Origin: Asterochloris sp. CNOR1
Taxonomy: Eukaryota > Chlorophyta > Trebouxiophyceae > Trebouxiales > Trebouxiaceae
Assembly: GCA_963969365.1 (NCBI GenBank)
Contig: OZ017751.1
Coordinates: 1,922,001-1,986,000, forward strand
Direction of reading: 5' to 3'
DNA: 64,000 nucleotides
Shown: one piece after another, positions 23,859-35,200 of the stretch
Position numbering within the stretch: the stretch's first letter is position 1
How the letters are laid out: the number at the start of each line of letters is the position of its first letter
Made by a program: the position numbers and the translations under genes
Notes under the pieces: model-generated
Database searches by the model: none
Told to the model about the DNA's origin: nothing
What the model saw: the letters and a program-made list of their open reading frames with translations, nothing else

Positions 23859-24195
23859 GAGAAATTGGCCTGGCAAACGATTCTATCCGGCCAAATGTGG
23901 CCCGCGAATTATGGCTAAGATTGGGATTCTGGATGTGGCTCTCCTGCTGCTGCCTGGCACGCCAGCTTCGTGACTGCCTGGCATATCCCGCTTTCGGCTC
24001 GTATGGGGCAGCCAGCTCAACAGAAATCACTACCTTGTGGCTGAGGAGGCAACAGAATCAGATTGCAGGATCTGCACGGCAGCGGTGGTTAGCTTGCAGA
24101 GGAAGCGCAACTCTCTCTCCCCCTGCAGTCGTCGTTGTCGTGCTGAAGCATTTTATCCTCCCTGAACAGCTTTAGCATGCTGCAGCAGTTCAGCT
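23859..24195. promoter_or_regulatory. 5' flank of the Dof gene
   Basis: Upstream of the Dof start and of the hypothetical + strand gene at 24196, so a candidate divergent promoter. ORFs crossing it on both strands resemble no family. Nothing more specific was seen. Confidence 0.4.
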
Positions 24196-25213
24196 ATGTG
24201 CCCATGTCCCATGCAGTTTCCAGCATGCAGTCATGTGCCCATCTCAGTATGGTCATCTGGGAGAAGTGTTATGTGCCACATAGACGAGTGGCCGAATAGC
24301 AGCAATAGTGTCCTCGCAAGGACTTCAGGGACTGAAGGGTTGGCTTTCAGCATGGAGGGCCAGCTGCTGAGGAAGCCCACCTCCATGCCGTCACTGAAGG
24401 GCGTCTCTGGTGGCTTGACTATGCCACAGACAGCATTGCAGACATGCCACACCTCAGCAGAGATCCCCGGACGGTCCTTTTACAAGGCCTGGACACAGGC
24501 TGTTATAAGATGCCCTGAACCTGGGACACCTGTGCACGCTCCCAGGCCTGCCCTTCATATGGCTTAGCGCCGCAATGGTTGAAGTAGGTGGAAAGCAGTT
24601 GCCTGGCTGCTTGACCCCTGGCTAGACCTTTCCTTCAAAGAAGCACTGCATCAGCATCTGCTCATGCAGTGCTTCTTTGTAGGAAAGGTGGGGTCTGCCT
24701 GGCACCACAGCTCCAAAGATCACGCCGAAATGGGAGCCTATGCCCAGCAGCTGAGCAGCGGTCTGAGCATCATGGACCTGCTGCCTCACACGCCGCCCCC
24801 TGGCCTGCTGCTGGGGCTCCTCATGCCTGCCGTCAGAGGGTGATCCAAAGTTGGGGGCCCCTCGTCTAGCCGTCAGGTGGCACACCAAGTCAAAACCACA
24901 GGGTGAGCTGGATGCATTGCAGAAGCTGCGATGGCAGGAACTTGGGTGGGCAGCAGCTGTCATCAGTTGCAAGATGCTGAGCCCTCTGGCTGGCGTGTGC
25001 AAGCCTCAGGGTGCCAAATCTAGGTTCATGTTTGAGCAGTGGCTGACACATGCAGGGGCGTCCACAGCAAAGCCATCAAATACTGAAGGGTCTCTTAGGC
25101 TGGACCATCGAAGCGAAAGGCCTCCAATGCTTTCCCATCCTGGCACCTCACCTGACCTGCACGACATGCTGCGCCAGGCATTGCTGAAGGGCCCAGGAAC
25201 AGTGGCAAGCTGA
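24196..25213 (+). CDS. Hypothetical protein, uncertain exon model
   Basis: Three blocks on the + strand look coding: 24196 to about 24525 (including EGLAFSMEGQLLRKPTSMPS and LKGVSGGLTMPQTALQTCHT), 24690-24840 (KDHAEMGAYAQQLSSGLSIM, DLLPHTPPPGLLLGLLMPAV), and about 24902-25213 (GELDALQKLRWQELGWAAAV, then FMFEQWLTHAGAST and DLHDMLRQALLKGPGTVAS before a stop). Codon use and amino-acid mix fit a Ser/Thr/Pro-rich protein, and RKPTSMPS resembles a basophilic kinase site. The splice junctions joining the blocks are not certain: the first donor and the phase between blocks two and three are unresolved. The - strand also has open frames here, so strand choice is an inference. No family was recognised. 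Confidence 0.35.
24627..24688. repeat. Long near-perfect hairpin (25-bp arms, 12-nt loop)
   Basis: Arms 24627-24651 and 24664-24688 are reverse complements at 24 of 25 positions. The inner 16 bp (CAAAGAAGCACTGCAT) are perfect, and the loop is CAGCATCTGCTC. The arms are of mixed composition, not low complexity. It falls between the first and second coding blocks of the hypothetical gene and its 3' arm overlaps the likely acceptor TTTGTAG. The size fits a miRNA-like precursor or the termini of a tiny inverted-repeat element. Confidence 0.9.
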
Positions 25214-25215
25214 TG

Positions 25216-26251
25216 GTGAGTGCATCGATCTGTGCATGTGACTCATGCCCAACCTCAGTCTGTCAGCGATGCCCAAGACCTGAGATCTGACAAGCATGGC
25301 AATGGAGTTTGCAAAGGACCAGAGCCTGAAAATCTATTGCTGCAGGTGTCAGGGTGCCTGCATCTTACAAGGGGGTTGAGTCTATAGGTCCTCAGGCCTT
25401 CTTCCCTGACAGAGCTGCCCCAACACAGGTTGGTGCGGAAGTTGATAGCAAAGACGTGGCAGTTGCCTAAAATGCCACTGGTAGACCTGCAAGACAAGTC
25501 AGAGATGCGTTCTTCCTCACAGCATCCACTCAACAACATCCATTCTTCCTCACAAGCATCCACTCAACAACATCCATTCTTCCTCACAGCATCCACTCAA
25601 CAACATCCACTGCAGGCATCAGCAACAGCCTGAATGCTGGGGGTTCTTGGAACATTGCAATGTCTGACACATCTCAGTCTGTAGCTGCTGCGTTCAGCTT
25701 GACTGCTTGTTGGGATGATGCAGAGGCAGCAGGCTGATGAGGACAGTCCTTGGCAGCAAGGGCATTTCATGTCACTGCCTCTGCCCAGTCTTGCTGGCAG
25801 GGCCACGCCGTAAAGCTTTGCTATTCAGATGAAGCAACCATGAGTTGCTTGAGGCCAGTGTCCACAAAAAGTCTGGCCAGGACAACGATGCACTGAGGGA
25901 GTCGTTCTGCCACCAATGTTCAACAACATTTCTGAAGATAGGAGGCAGCAGGCCCTGCACCCTCACCATTCCTGACTCGAAAGACCTGTCACAGTACGAC
26001 AAGACCGTCTGCCGTCTGACTGCTCATGGCCAAGACAGTCTACAGGCAGCAAGGTCTGCCTTCTCTCTTCCCCTCGCCTTCTTAATCTAAGATGCCCCCA
26101 CGGGACTTCATTGTGTATAAGGTAAAAGCTCCTGATTGCCTGTGGCACATCCTTTTGTGAGAATGAGTGGGTTTGACATGGATCAGCAGAGCACGCATCA
26201 GGAGCTTCGACGAGCTGAGCTGCCATCTGAGGCTCTCTGAGGGCATTAGCA
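25216..26251. other. Spacer with tandem repeat and MON2 5' region
   Basis: About 1 kb without a supported main ORF. It contains a three-copy tandem repeat (25510-25609) and, just before the MON2 start, two short ATG-initiated frames. The first, from about 26091, reads MPPRDFIVYKVKAPDCLWHI and stops at about 26159. The second, from 26163, reads MSGFDMDQQSTHQELRRAEL and stops at about 26240. Neither is in frame with MON2, so both could be upstream ORFs in its leader. The - strand ORF across 25963-26637 is antisense to MON2 exon 1. Confidence 0.45.
25510..25609. repeat. Minisatellite, 3 copies of a 33-34 bp unit
   Basis: Head-to-tail units at 25510-25542, 25543-25576 and 25577-25609. Each begins TTCTTCCTCACA and ends CTCAACAACATCCA; the middle copy has one extra A. 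The copies are otherwise identical, implying recent expansion. The unit has no dyad symmetry and no spacers, so it is not a CRISPR. Confidence 0.95.
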
Positions 26252-29200
26252 ATGAGCTCTGAGGCCTTTGTGGCCTCTGTGGAATCGGACCTGAGATTGT
26301 TGGCCAATGAGGCCAGGCGATCAGAGTCCTTGGCAGGCCAGCTTACAGGCTGGCTGTCTGGGCCAGAGCACCCCATCATCAAGGAGCTGGCTGAAAGGGC
26401 AGTCCTCAAGCTGCAGTCCCTTGCGGGGGCAGAGGACGCAGTGCAGCAGCTGCAGCATAGCAAGGTAGGGGCCTGCCACCAATCTCTTAGAGCCACCCAA
26501 TGGTCAGCTAGGGTCCTCTGCTGCCTGTCACAGCCCTGCAGGCTCTGAGTTCTGGCTTTGCAGGACGTCCTCAAGCCTTTTCTGCTCTCTCTGGAGTCCA
26601 AGAGCCCCAAGCTAGCAAACATCTCCCTGGCCAGCATTCAGAAGATGGTGGCCAATGATGCCATCACAGAGGAGCACTTGCTGACAGTCGTCAAGGCGCT
26701 GGAGCAGGTCAGTCTCCATGCATTCCTCAGCAGCTGGTGGCAGCCAGCTCTCCATCACGACCGCTGGCAGCTGATGCTGGCCAGCCCCCCTGTCTGATTG
26801 TCGGCAGCTGCAAGCAGACGGCTCTCACCTCTGATTGCTGGCGAGGCAGGCAGCTTTCTCTTCTGATTTGCTGGCGCTTTGGAAAGTCAGCTGTGCTAAT
26901 CATTTGCCGTCCAAAGTCCCCCAGGTGTTTGTCGCGTGTGCAACCACTTTGTCTGGTGACCTGCAGGTGGAGAAGCTCCATGAGGAGGATGTGCAGCTGA
27001 AATTGCTGCAGACGGCCCTGACACTGATGCACTCCCACAGGCTCGCTCAGAACGAGGTGCGTGCTTGGGCTGGCGGCCACGTGGAAAGAAGGCCAGCCTG
27101 GCTTGGGCCGGGACAAGCACCCAGTGCAGAAGGAGTCACTCCCTTACAACATGTGACCCATGGTGCAGGAGGGCGTTGCTGTTGTGCTCAACATCTGCCT
27201 GCGACTCCTGGCAGACAAGAAGAGCAATGACAGGGTGGTCAATACTGCAGCCGCAACTGTGCGACAGGCAAGTTGCCGTCACAGCCACACAGCGCCCTGC
27301 TGCATGCATGCATGCTTGCCGTGCTTTGCCCTGGTCCCCGAGACAGGACTTAGTGCTGGCAGTGCTGCCACCACAGCAGTCTGCACATTTCTGCACACTG
27401 CCCATGCTGTGCACTTCTCCTGCTGGCCATGTGCTGGCACAGCTCTCACCGTGTCAGCGGGCCTGCTTGCATGCTGTTCGTGGCCCTCCTGGCCGGCCTT
27501 GCCCACCAAAGCTACACGCCTGCAGGCAGTTGCTCTGGTGTTTGACCATGTCCTGCTGGCGGCCCCGCCATCTGCTGAAGCTACACGGGCAGCCTCGTCA
27601 CCATCAGAGGCTGGCCAGGAGCAAGTGGTTTCTGTGCCCTCAAGCCCAGCATCTCTGCAGCTGTCGCTGTCAGATAGGCTGAGCAGCTTGGAGAGGGCTC
27701 GAAGCACTGGCAGCCCTCGCCTGGGAGGGGCAGTGAATGCTGCACTCAAGCTGCTGGAGGACCTGTGCATGATGGCCACAGGTCAGGCCCCATGCAGCTC
27801 TTCATTCTGCTGAGCTCCCTGCCATGGGTGTGTACAGCCAAATGAGAGGCGTGCATCTGTGCAGTGTGCAGAGGCCCTGCCTTCTGTCTCAGTCATTGAC
27901 CTTGTTCTCATCCTGCATGTGCCGCCCTGCCATGCTGTATCAGATGCAAGCTAGGGGCCTGCCCCCAGGGCAGGTGTTGCTCTGCTGACTGTGGTGATTG
28001 TGCCAGCGTGCTGACTGCCCCAACCTGCTGCCACTTGCAGCCAGCGAGGGCATGCTCAACTGGCTGAAAGCGCCCTCCCTGCCCAGGCCTTTTGTGTTGG
28101 ACCTGCTGGATTTTGTGCTGGCCAACAGCGCTGAGGTCTTCAGGTCAGAAGGGGTCCCCTTTACTTCTGCACCTGCAGCATGGCTGCCCTGAGCAGACTT
28201 GTCCAGAAAATGTTGCTGCCAGGGCACTAGCTTGAGAGCCAATGTTCCAGGCACCTCCTGGCCAGTGTGCTGGTGCTGCAGAGCCACTTGTAGTTGAAGC
28301 AGCTGCCAGACTCACGGCAGGTGCACAGACCTCACAAGCTAGCACCTTTGAGTGCTGCTGGAGGGGCATCTGCATGTGCATCAGCATTCAGAACGCTGTT
28401 CAACAGCCATGCCTCCCTGCTGCAGGACCATCCCAGCCTTCGAGCATGCCCTTCTGGTGCGCATCTGCCAGCTGCTGGTCACGCAGCTACAGATCTTGCT
28501 GGACCCTGCCTGTGACATGGCCACGCAGCAGACGGAACTCAAGGTCGTGCTGCGGGTCATGCGCACTGTGCTACGCAACTTCTACCGGCAGCTGCGGACC
28601 AAATGCGGGGTGTTTATTGAGGCGTTGCTGGCAGGTGGGGTCTGCTGCCTATTGCCAGCCATCTGCCAAGCAAAGATCAGCAATGCAGGGCACTGTCCAC
28701 TGAAGTCAAAGCTGTTGCATGTTGGCCATGCGTCCGGGCCCACAGCTTCAGTCCCGCCATGTTTGCTGATGCGATGCCCTGCTGTTGTGTGCGTGGAGGT
28801 TGGGTGACCTGCTGCAGGCACCAAGTCCAGCTGCAGCCTCTGGCAGCAGGTCAACGTTATGCAAGTCATGCGCCAGCTCTGCACAGACGCCCACCTCATC
28901 CATTTTCTAGTTGTCACTTATGATGCAAGAGAGGTGAACGTGTTGGCTGGTGTCTTAGCAGCCACAAGGTCTTGGTTGACAGTGTCAGTCCTCTCAGGAC
29001 TGTGCCTTGCCCACCTCCTCGGCTGAGGCTGCTGCCAGACTGCATACTCCTCGTGTCCATCCAGGTGGCACTGCGTCTGCACAATTCTTTCTGTGTGATG
29101 CTTACAGCTGGCGTGATGCTTACAGCTGAACTGAGTCAGCATTGGCTGCAGGAGTGCAAGCTGAAAGCTGTGCAGGAGATGGTTCAGCGCTTTGCTGCAA

Positions 29201-32200
29201 ACATTGACTATGCCACACAGCCGCCACCAGAAGGCCCTGAGGCGTTGGATCCAGTGGTGGCTGTTGCACAGCTTTACCAGAGCAAGGCACATGGTGAGAG
29301 CCTTGCCTCACTTGTTTCCTCGTGTGTTTGGGCAAGGCGCTATGGAAATGTGCCTTGCTGACTGTGCTTGCTGACCCGCCCTTTGTGCGGTGCAGGCAAA
29401 GAGTGGAACCTGGATTCAGACCATGCAAGCGCACCTGCTGAGACAGGGTCTGCCTACCTGACCATGCTGGCCATTGACAGTCTGCTGAGCTTTGTTTCAG
29501 CAGCTGAGAAGCTGACAGACAATGCCCTGGAGGGCTCTGCTGCTGCCCCTGAGCCTTCCACAGGTAGGAACACGCCTTGATCGGGGGAGTGGGGTGCATT
29601 ATCCAGACAATCCCTGCTCCAGGGTCTGAGAGGTCAGCCTGGCCGAGCACACCAGCCATGTGCAGGCATTCCTGCCTTTGGCAAAACATGACTCCCTCAG
29701 AACGTGCCCCGCCTCTGAACGTCAGACTGTTCTCAAGTTCCTGGCAGGGCCATGTGCGCCGCCTGGGACTGCTTGGCAACCCTCCCGTGCAGGACTTGTA
29801 AAAGACCCAGTGGAGCAGAGCACATGTGTGTCCCTGATGGAGGCCAACTGGCCCACAGTGCTGCCAGCCCTGGAGAAGCTGCTGCAGCGCTGCTCCAGCG
29901 AGGAGCTTGTTGTGCAGCTGCTCAAGGTGATGGTGTGGGCCCATTGCCTGGCAGAGGCACCCGTCTTTGACTTGCCACCTAGTTACACTGTGCGGCAGCT
30001 GCCTTCATATGTGCTCACTACAGCCACCCCAATGTATACAGTTGACCCTTATGTAGTCTGTGATACCTTGTCTGCTGGCATTCAGCTGCTTGTTGTAAAA
30101 CTCTGTTTGCGGTGGCTTGATCTGCTGCCCATAGTCATGGTCCCTGCATGCCATCCACTAAGTGGGCTTCAACCAGACAGCTGCATGGGCCACTGCAGGG
30201 GTACCAGGCATTCACAAGTGCTCTGGGTGTGCTGGAGCTCATTGAGGCACGGGACGCTTACCTGTCCAGCCTGTGCTCCTTCACAATCTCCTCAGCATCA
30301 ACCTTCGCAGCCGGCGATGCAGAGCTGCCTGCAAACCCTGGTAAGGTGGCCAAGGACACGGTCAGCGGTGGCATCATGCTGCACTTGTGAGCATCTAGCC
30401 AGCGTTTTACTTTGCTGAGGGCTCTATGAGTTGCATGGCAGCACGGGCTAGCAGGATCATTGGGCTCGTCCTTTTCAAGTTGAGCCCTGAGGCAGTGCGC
30501 TGGCACTGCACTGGCAGGCAATGCATGCCTGATTGCTTCTTGCTGCAGACAGGGAGTCTTGCAGCACGCTGTGGTCTCTTGCAATGACATGAGCTTGCCA
30601 TGGCAAGCATCTCTGACAACAGGCTGACTGTGCCGCAGAACCTGGCCTCCGCCTTGTCATGCAGAGTGAGCTCTGCTTCTCATCATCACCAGCCAGCATA
30701 GTTGGTTTGGCATGAGCTGTGACAGGGGGCGCTGGAAGCATGCTGACAGTGCCCTGCACTGGAAAAGGCGGGCTGACTACACTCCAGACTCTGGCTACCC
30801 TGCTGCAGAGAGGGAGCTGCGCAACATGTCGTCAAATGCTAGCACGGCATCCGTCAAGGCTCCGCCCATCAACAGCGAGACGGCAGATGGCGTGGTTTTG
30901 ACGCCAAAAAACGTGCAGGCACTGCGCACGCTGTTCAACATTGCTCACCGCCTGCACCACCTGCTGGGGCCAGCCTGGGTGCTGATTCTGGAGATCCTCA
31001 ACACCCTGGACAGGATCCTGATGTCGCCGCGTACCACTACGCAGGTGAGGCCAAGAAGGTTGGCAGCAATCTGGGGTCTGGCTGCCAAAAGCAGAGCCTG
31101 CTGGTGTTTGACAGGGCTAGCATCCTCAACAGCCCAATTTGGACCCTGGACAAGAAATGGCGGCCCACCACACGAGATCTCCTGTACAAGGACTCACTGG
31201 AGGCCTCTCAATGCCAGCAGGATGCCAGCATCCATCCTGTGCTGTCATCAGCTCAATGTCCCCGGCCTCCATGGTGTACGCAGCCGCAGTGCACTGTGTC
31301 AACCCTCAATGACATCACCTGGCCAGAAGAGCTGCTCTACCCATCTGCCGTCCAGGAAGTGTCAACGTCCACAGTGGCTGGGGCCAGGGCCAGTGACTTG
31401 GCCATCCTGGGCACTGCAGCCAGCCAGCTGTTTGAGAGCACGGCTGCCATGGGCACCCCTGCTGTGGTCAGCGTGTTGGAGGCCCTGCAAGAGGTGTCCA
31501 GCAGGTCCATACCCAAAGCGCTGCAGACGCCGGGACCCCCCAAGTGAGATCCCGTGCATGTGCCCCTTTACAGAGGTGATGCAGGGAAGCTGGTGTGCAG
31601 AAGGGTGACCAATGCTTGGGCAGGTGAAGCGCTGTAGACACTGGGGCCTCTCAGCTGGCAAGCCGTGTGCCCTTCAACGACGGCAATGCAGGGTGCTGCT
31701 GCACCAGCAGCTGACCAATGGCTGGGCAAGTGAAGAGCTGCAGATGCCGGGCCACTCCCATGGTGTACTACTAGCCGGCAGTACCCAATATGTCTGCCAG
31801 AAGTGTTGCAGGGCTGGCTTATGCTGGGGCAGCTGAAGCAGTGCCAATGCCTGCATGACAGTGCGTGCTGGCCTGTGTGCAGCCTGTGCAGGGGAATGAG
31901 CTGCTGCCTGTGATGCAGGCTGTATGCTGTGGTGCGGATGGTGGAAGTTGTGCTCAACAACATGCCCCGCATCCAGCAGCTGTGGCCCATCTTTGAGGAC
32001 CATGTTGCCAAGACCATCACCCACCCCAAACAGGGCATCAGGACTGCCACCATTGATGCGCTGGGCAAGGCGGTGGTCGGTGCTCTCACCCGCCTGTTTG
32101 TTGTCAAGGAAGCGCCGCCGCAGAAACAGGTGATGACTTGATGCCTACAGCTGACTGTGTGCCAGTTTTGTTTGTTGCTGGTGACTGCCGCTGCAGGGCC

Positions 32201-35200
32201 CTTCGTGTGCATACCTGTGCATTATGCTCACAGTATGCATGCATGCTTTCAATGGTTGCAAACAAGGCTGGGCATGTAAGAGTCTGAGGCGCTGTGTTGC
32301 AGCAAGCGCCTTGGCCAATTTTAGTGATGCTATTCCTGCACGAAGGCATTGCCCCTGCAGAAAGATCTGTCTACTCAAGCTGGCCCAGCGGAGCTGCCCA
32401 CTGTCGTACCACCTGGACCATGGAACCCAGGCCTCCCCCCCGCTCCTACCTCGCCCCCTTTTCCCCTCCAGGCATGTGTCTTGGCAGTACTGGGGTGCCA
32501 GACACTGCCCTGCAAGCCATCCTACCTAGCAAGTGTAACTCAGAGAGACTGCCAGGCTGACCACCCTGCGATGCTGTCCTGGCACTACCGGGACGCCAGC
32601 ACTGCCCAGCACACTTAGTCGGCCCTGCAAGCTTTCCCCACTCACCTGTGTCCTGCTCCCTGACAGCAGGACGCGGGGCCCTCCATGCTGTCCTGGCAAA
32701 GCTGGGACGCTGGCGCTGTCCAGACTGACGAGGATGCAGTGGAAGCCATGCTGCTGGGCTCCCTGGAGACGATGTACTCCCAGGACCGCGAGATGGACGT
32801 CCATATGGGCCTCCTGCGCGTGCTTCTGCAGGTTTTGCAGCGCCACGGTGGGTGCAATGAGGGGGGAGGGGATGGGCAGCGAGTCTGTATTGCACCTGGA
32901 GGCAGATAGCTGCTGTTTATGGCTCACTGTGCAGGTACTGCAGCGCCACGATGGGTATGCTGAGCACCCATCATGCTGAGGGGCCTCGCGTCCCGGGTTC
33001 CTGGACGAAGCATTGTACTCTGCATGCAGAGAGCGGGGCCAGGTGCATTGCACTGGTGGAAGTCCCATTGTGGCTGCAAGTAACTCCTGCACGTGCTCCT
33101 GCAGGCCTTGCACCATCATGTTGGATGTGCTGGGCAGCAGCATACTTCAGATCCTTGATTCTGGGAGGAGGGCCTGCAGGCAGATAGGATGCTGTGACTT
33201 TGACCAGGACTGGTGCTGCACTGCGCACACTGCAGCACATGTGGAGGATTGGTATAGCTACATAGCCTCCTGCAGGTTCTGGGTTCTGCCGCACCATATT
33301 GGGTGGTGGCTGGGCGCAGCAGACTGCCTCTGGCTGTCTAGTGTTGCATTGCGTCTGGCATGCGGGGTCGCACCGGATACAGCAGGCTGCACTCCATCTG
33401 GCTACACAGTCTCTTGCACTCTATGCTTTGAAGATCGTCTCTCTCAGCTCTAAGGCTTGCAGTACAGGCTGAGATTAAACCCTAAGATGTGGCCTGAAGT
33501 AGGTTTTGAACAAAGTGCTGGACGCTTGAGCAGAGCAGCTTCTGGAGAGGTGCATTGCCACCTGCAGGGGAGCGCCTTTCGGCCGGCTGGGACCCTATCC
33601 TGCGGCTGCTGGAGGCGGTGCCCCAGGGAGAGGAGGCTGATACAGTTGGCCTGGCCTTCCAGAGCGTGCAGCTGCTGTGCAGCGACTACATGAGCAACCT
33701 GGGGGTGGTGCTGCTAAAAAAGTGTGTGGAGGTGGCAGCACTGTATGGCAGCCAGCAGGTGAGGGACACCAACCATTTTTTGGGGTCCTGTATGTGAGCT
33801 ATGCTGATTGCATGTTGTCTGCTTGTGAAGACCTCTTGTGCATGCCCTTGTTGCTGAGCTGAGGGGGCAGGCAGGCTGCAATACAAGTCAGCTCAGCACA
33901 CCCACAGAAAGTTGCAAACTGACTGCATAAGCAAAGCCTTTGACCCAGCTTTGGTCTCCAGGGTGTGCAGGCTGCACGCCAGGCCAGCCCAGCCCAGTGC
34001 ATCCATGCTGCTCATGCAGGCCGACCTCAATGTCAGCTTGACAGCCATCAGCATGCTCTGGAACGCTTCGGACCTGGTTGCAAAGCTGTACTCCAAAGGA
34101 GGGGAGACAGCCAAGACAGCTGCAGCGGCTGCTGCCAGTGCCTCCACGCCCACAGCGGCGGCCACAGCAGCAGCTGAGGGGAACTCCCTGCCCAATGGTC
34201 TGTCCACACCCACAGCTGCTGCTTTTGGCACAGCAGGCAACGGTGGGAGCGCAGCTACAGGTATCCAGGGGCCCACCCTGGACAGCTCCAAGTACGAGGA
34301 GCTGGTACGCTTGCTTTTTGGAGCCCTGCAGGTGAGCTCAAACAATGAGGCGAGGCAGTGCTCAAGATATAACCAGCGCCTTGCGTCAATCAATTTGCAT
34401 GAGAGAGTTGGGCCTGGGAGGGGCTGATGCATGCATGTGGCCTGGCAGACAGGCTGCTGTTGTTGCTTGGTGGTAGGCTTATGCTGCCAGGTTCAGGCCC
34501 CTGCACGGTCTGTCCCAAAGCTGCCGGCTGATGGTGCAGACAGACTGCATGTTGAGCGTCTGCACCTCTGTCGTGTGGAGCTACAGCAAGCCTCGTCCCC
34601 ATCTGTGCAGGGTATCAGCTGCACCGACTCCCGTCCTGAAGTGCGCAACAGCGGTGTGCGCACGCTCTTCTCAGTGGTAGTCAGCCAGGGGAGCAAGATG
34701 TCGGCCAGCATGTGGGACGATTGCATGTGGGAGATTCTGTTCCCCCTACTGCGCAGTGTGCACCACATGTCAGTCACCTCCTCCCGGGAAGAGGTGAGCT
34801 GCTGCTGTTGCTCGCTCAGCAAAGTATTGACTGGGCATCGCACTGACTTGATGTGGGCTGCTTGCCTGGCCCGGCAACAGCAGCCCCTGCCCAGGGAAGG
34901 CTCGACTTCTCATGTGACCTAAGCTGCACCGCATTCGCAAGTGGTCAGCAGCATGCATGTCCTTTGCGCTGGGGCCGGCCGTGTCTGCATGAAGCCAGCA
35001 AAAGCCCCACCCTGGTTCTTGTGCAGGTGGACCCTGAAGTGCTGGGCAGGCTCAAGGGTGTCAGCGTCAAGATGCTGATGCACCACAGCCGCAACAGCGA
35101 GCAGAAGCAGTGGGACGAGACGCTGGTGCTTTGCCTGAATGGGATGGGGCGCCTGCTGAAGGCCCACCTGCCGCTTGTGGTCCCCATGCAGGCCTTCCCA

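Noticed and set aside
25510-25609. Tandem repeat as a possible CRISPR array
   Set aside because: The units abut without unique spacers, the host is eukaryotic, and no cas gene is nearby.
27065-27682. 205-codon + strand ORF inside MON2
   Set aside because: Out of frame with the MON2 exons (VVNTAAATVRQ and AVALVFDHVLLA) that overlap it and match the family.
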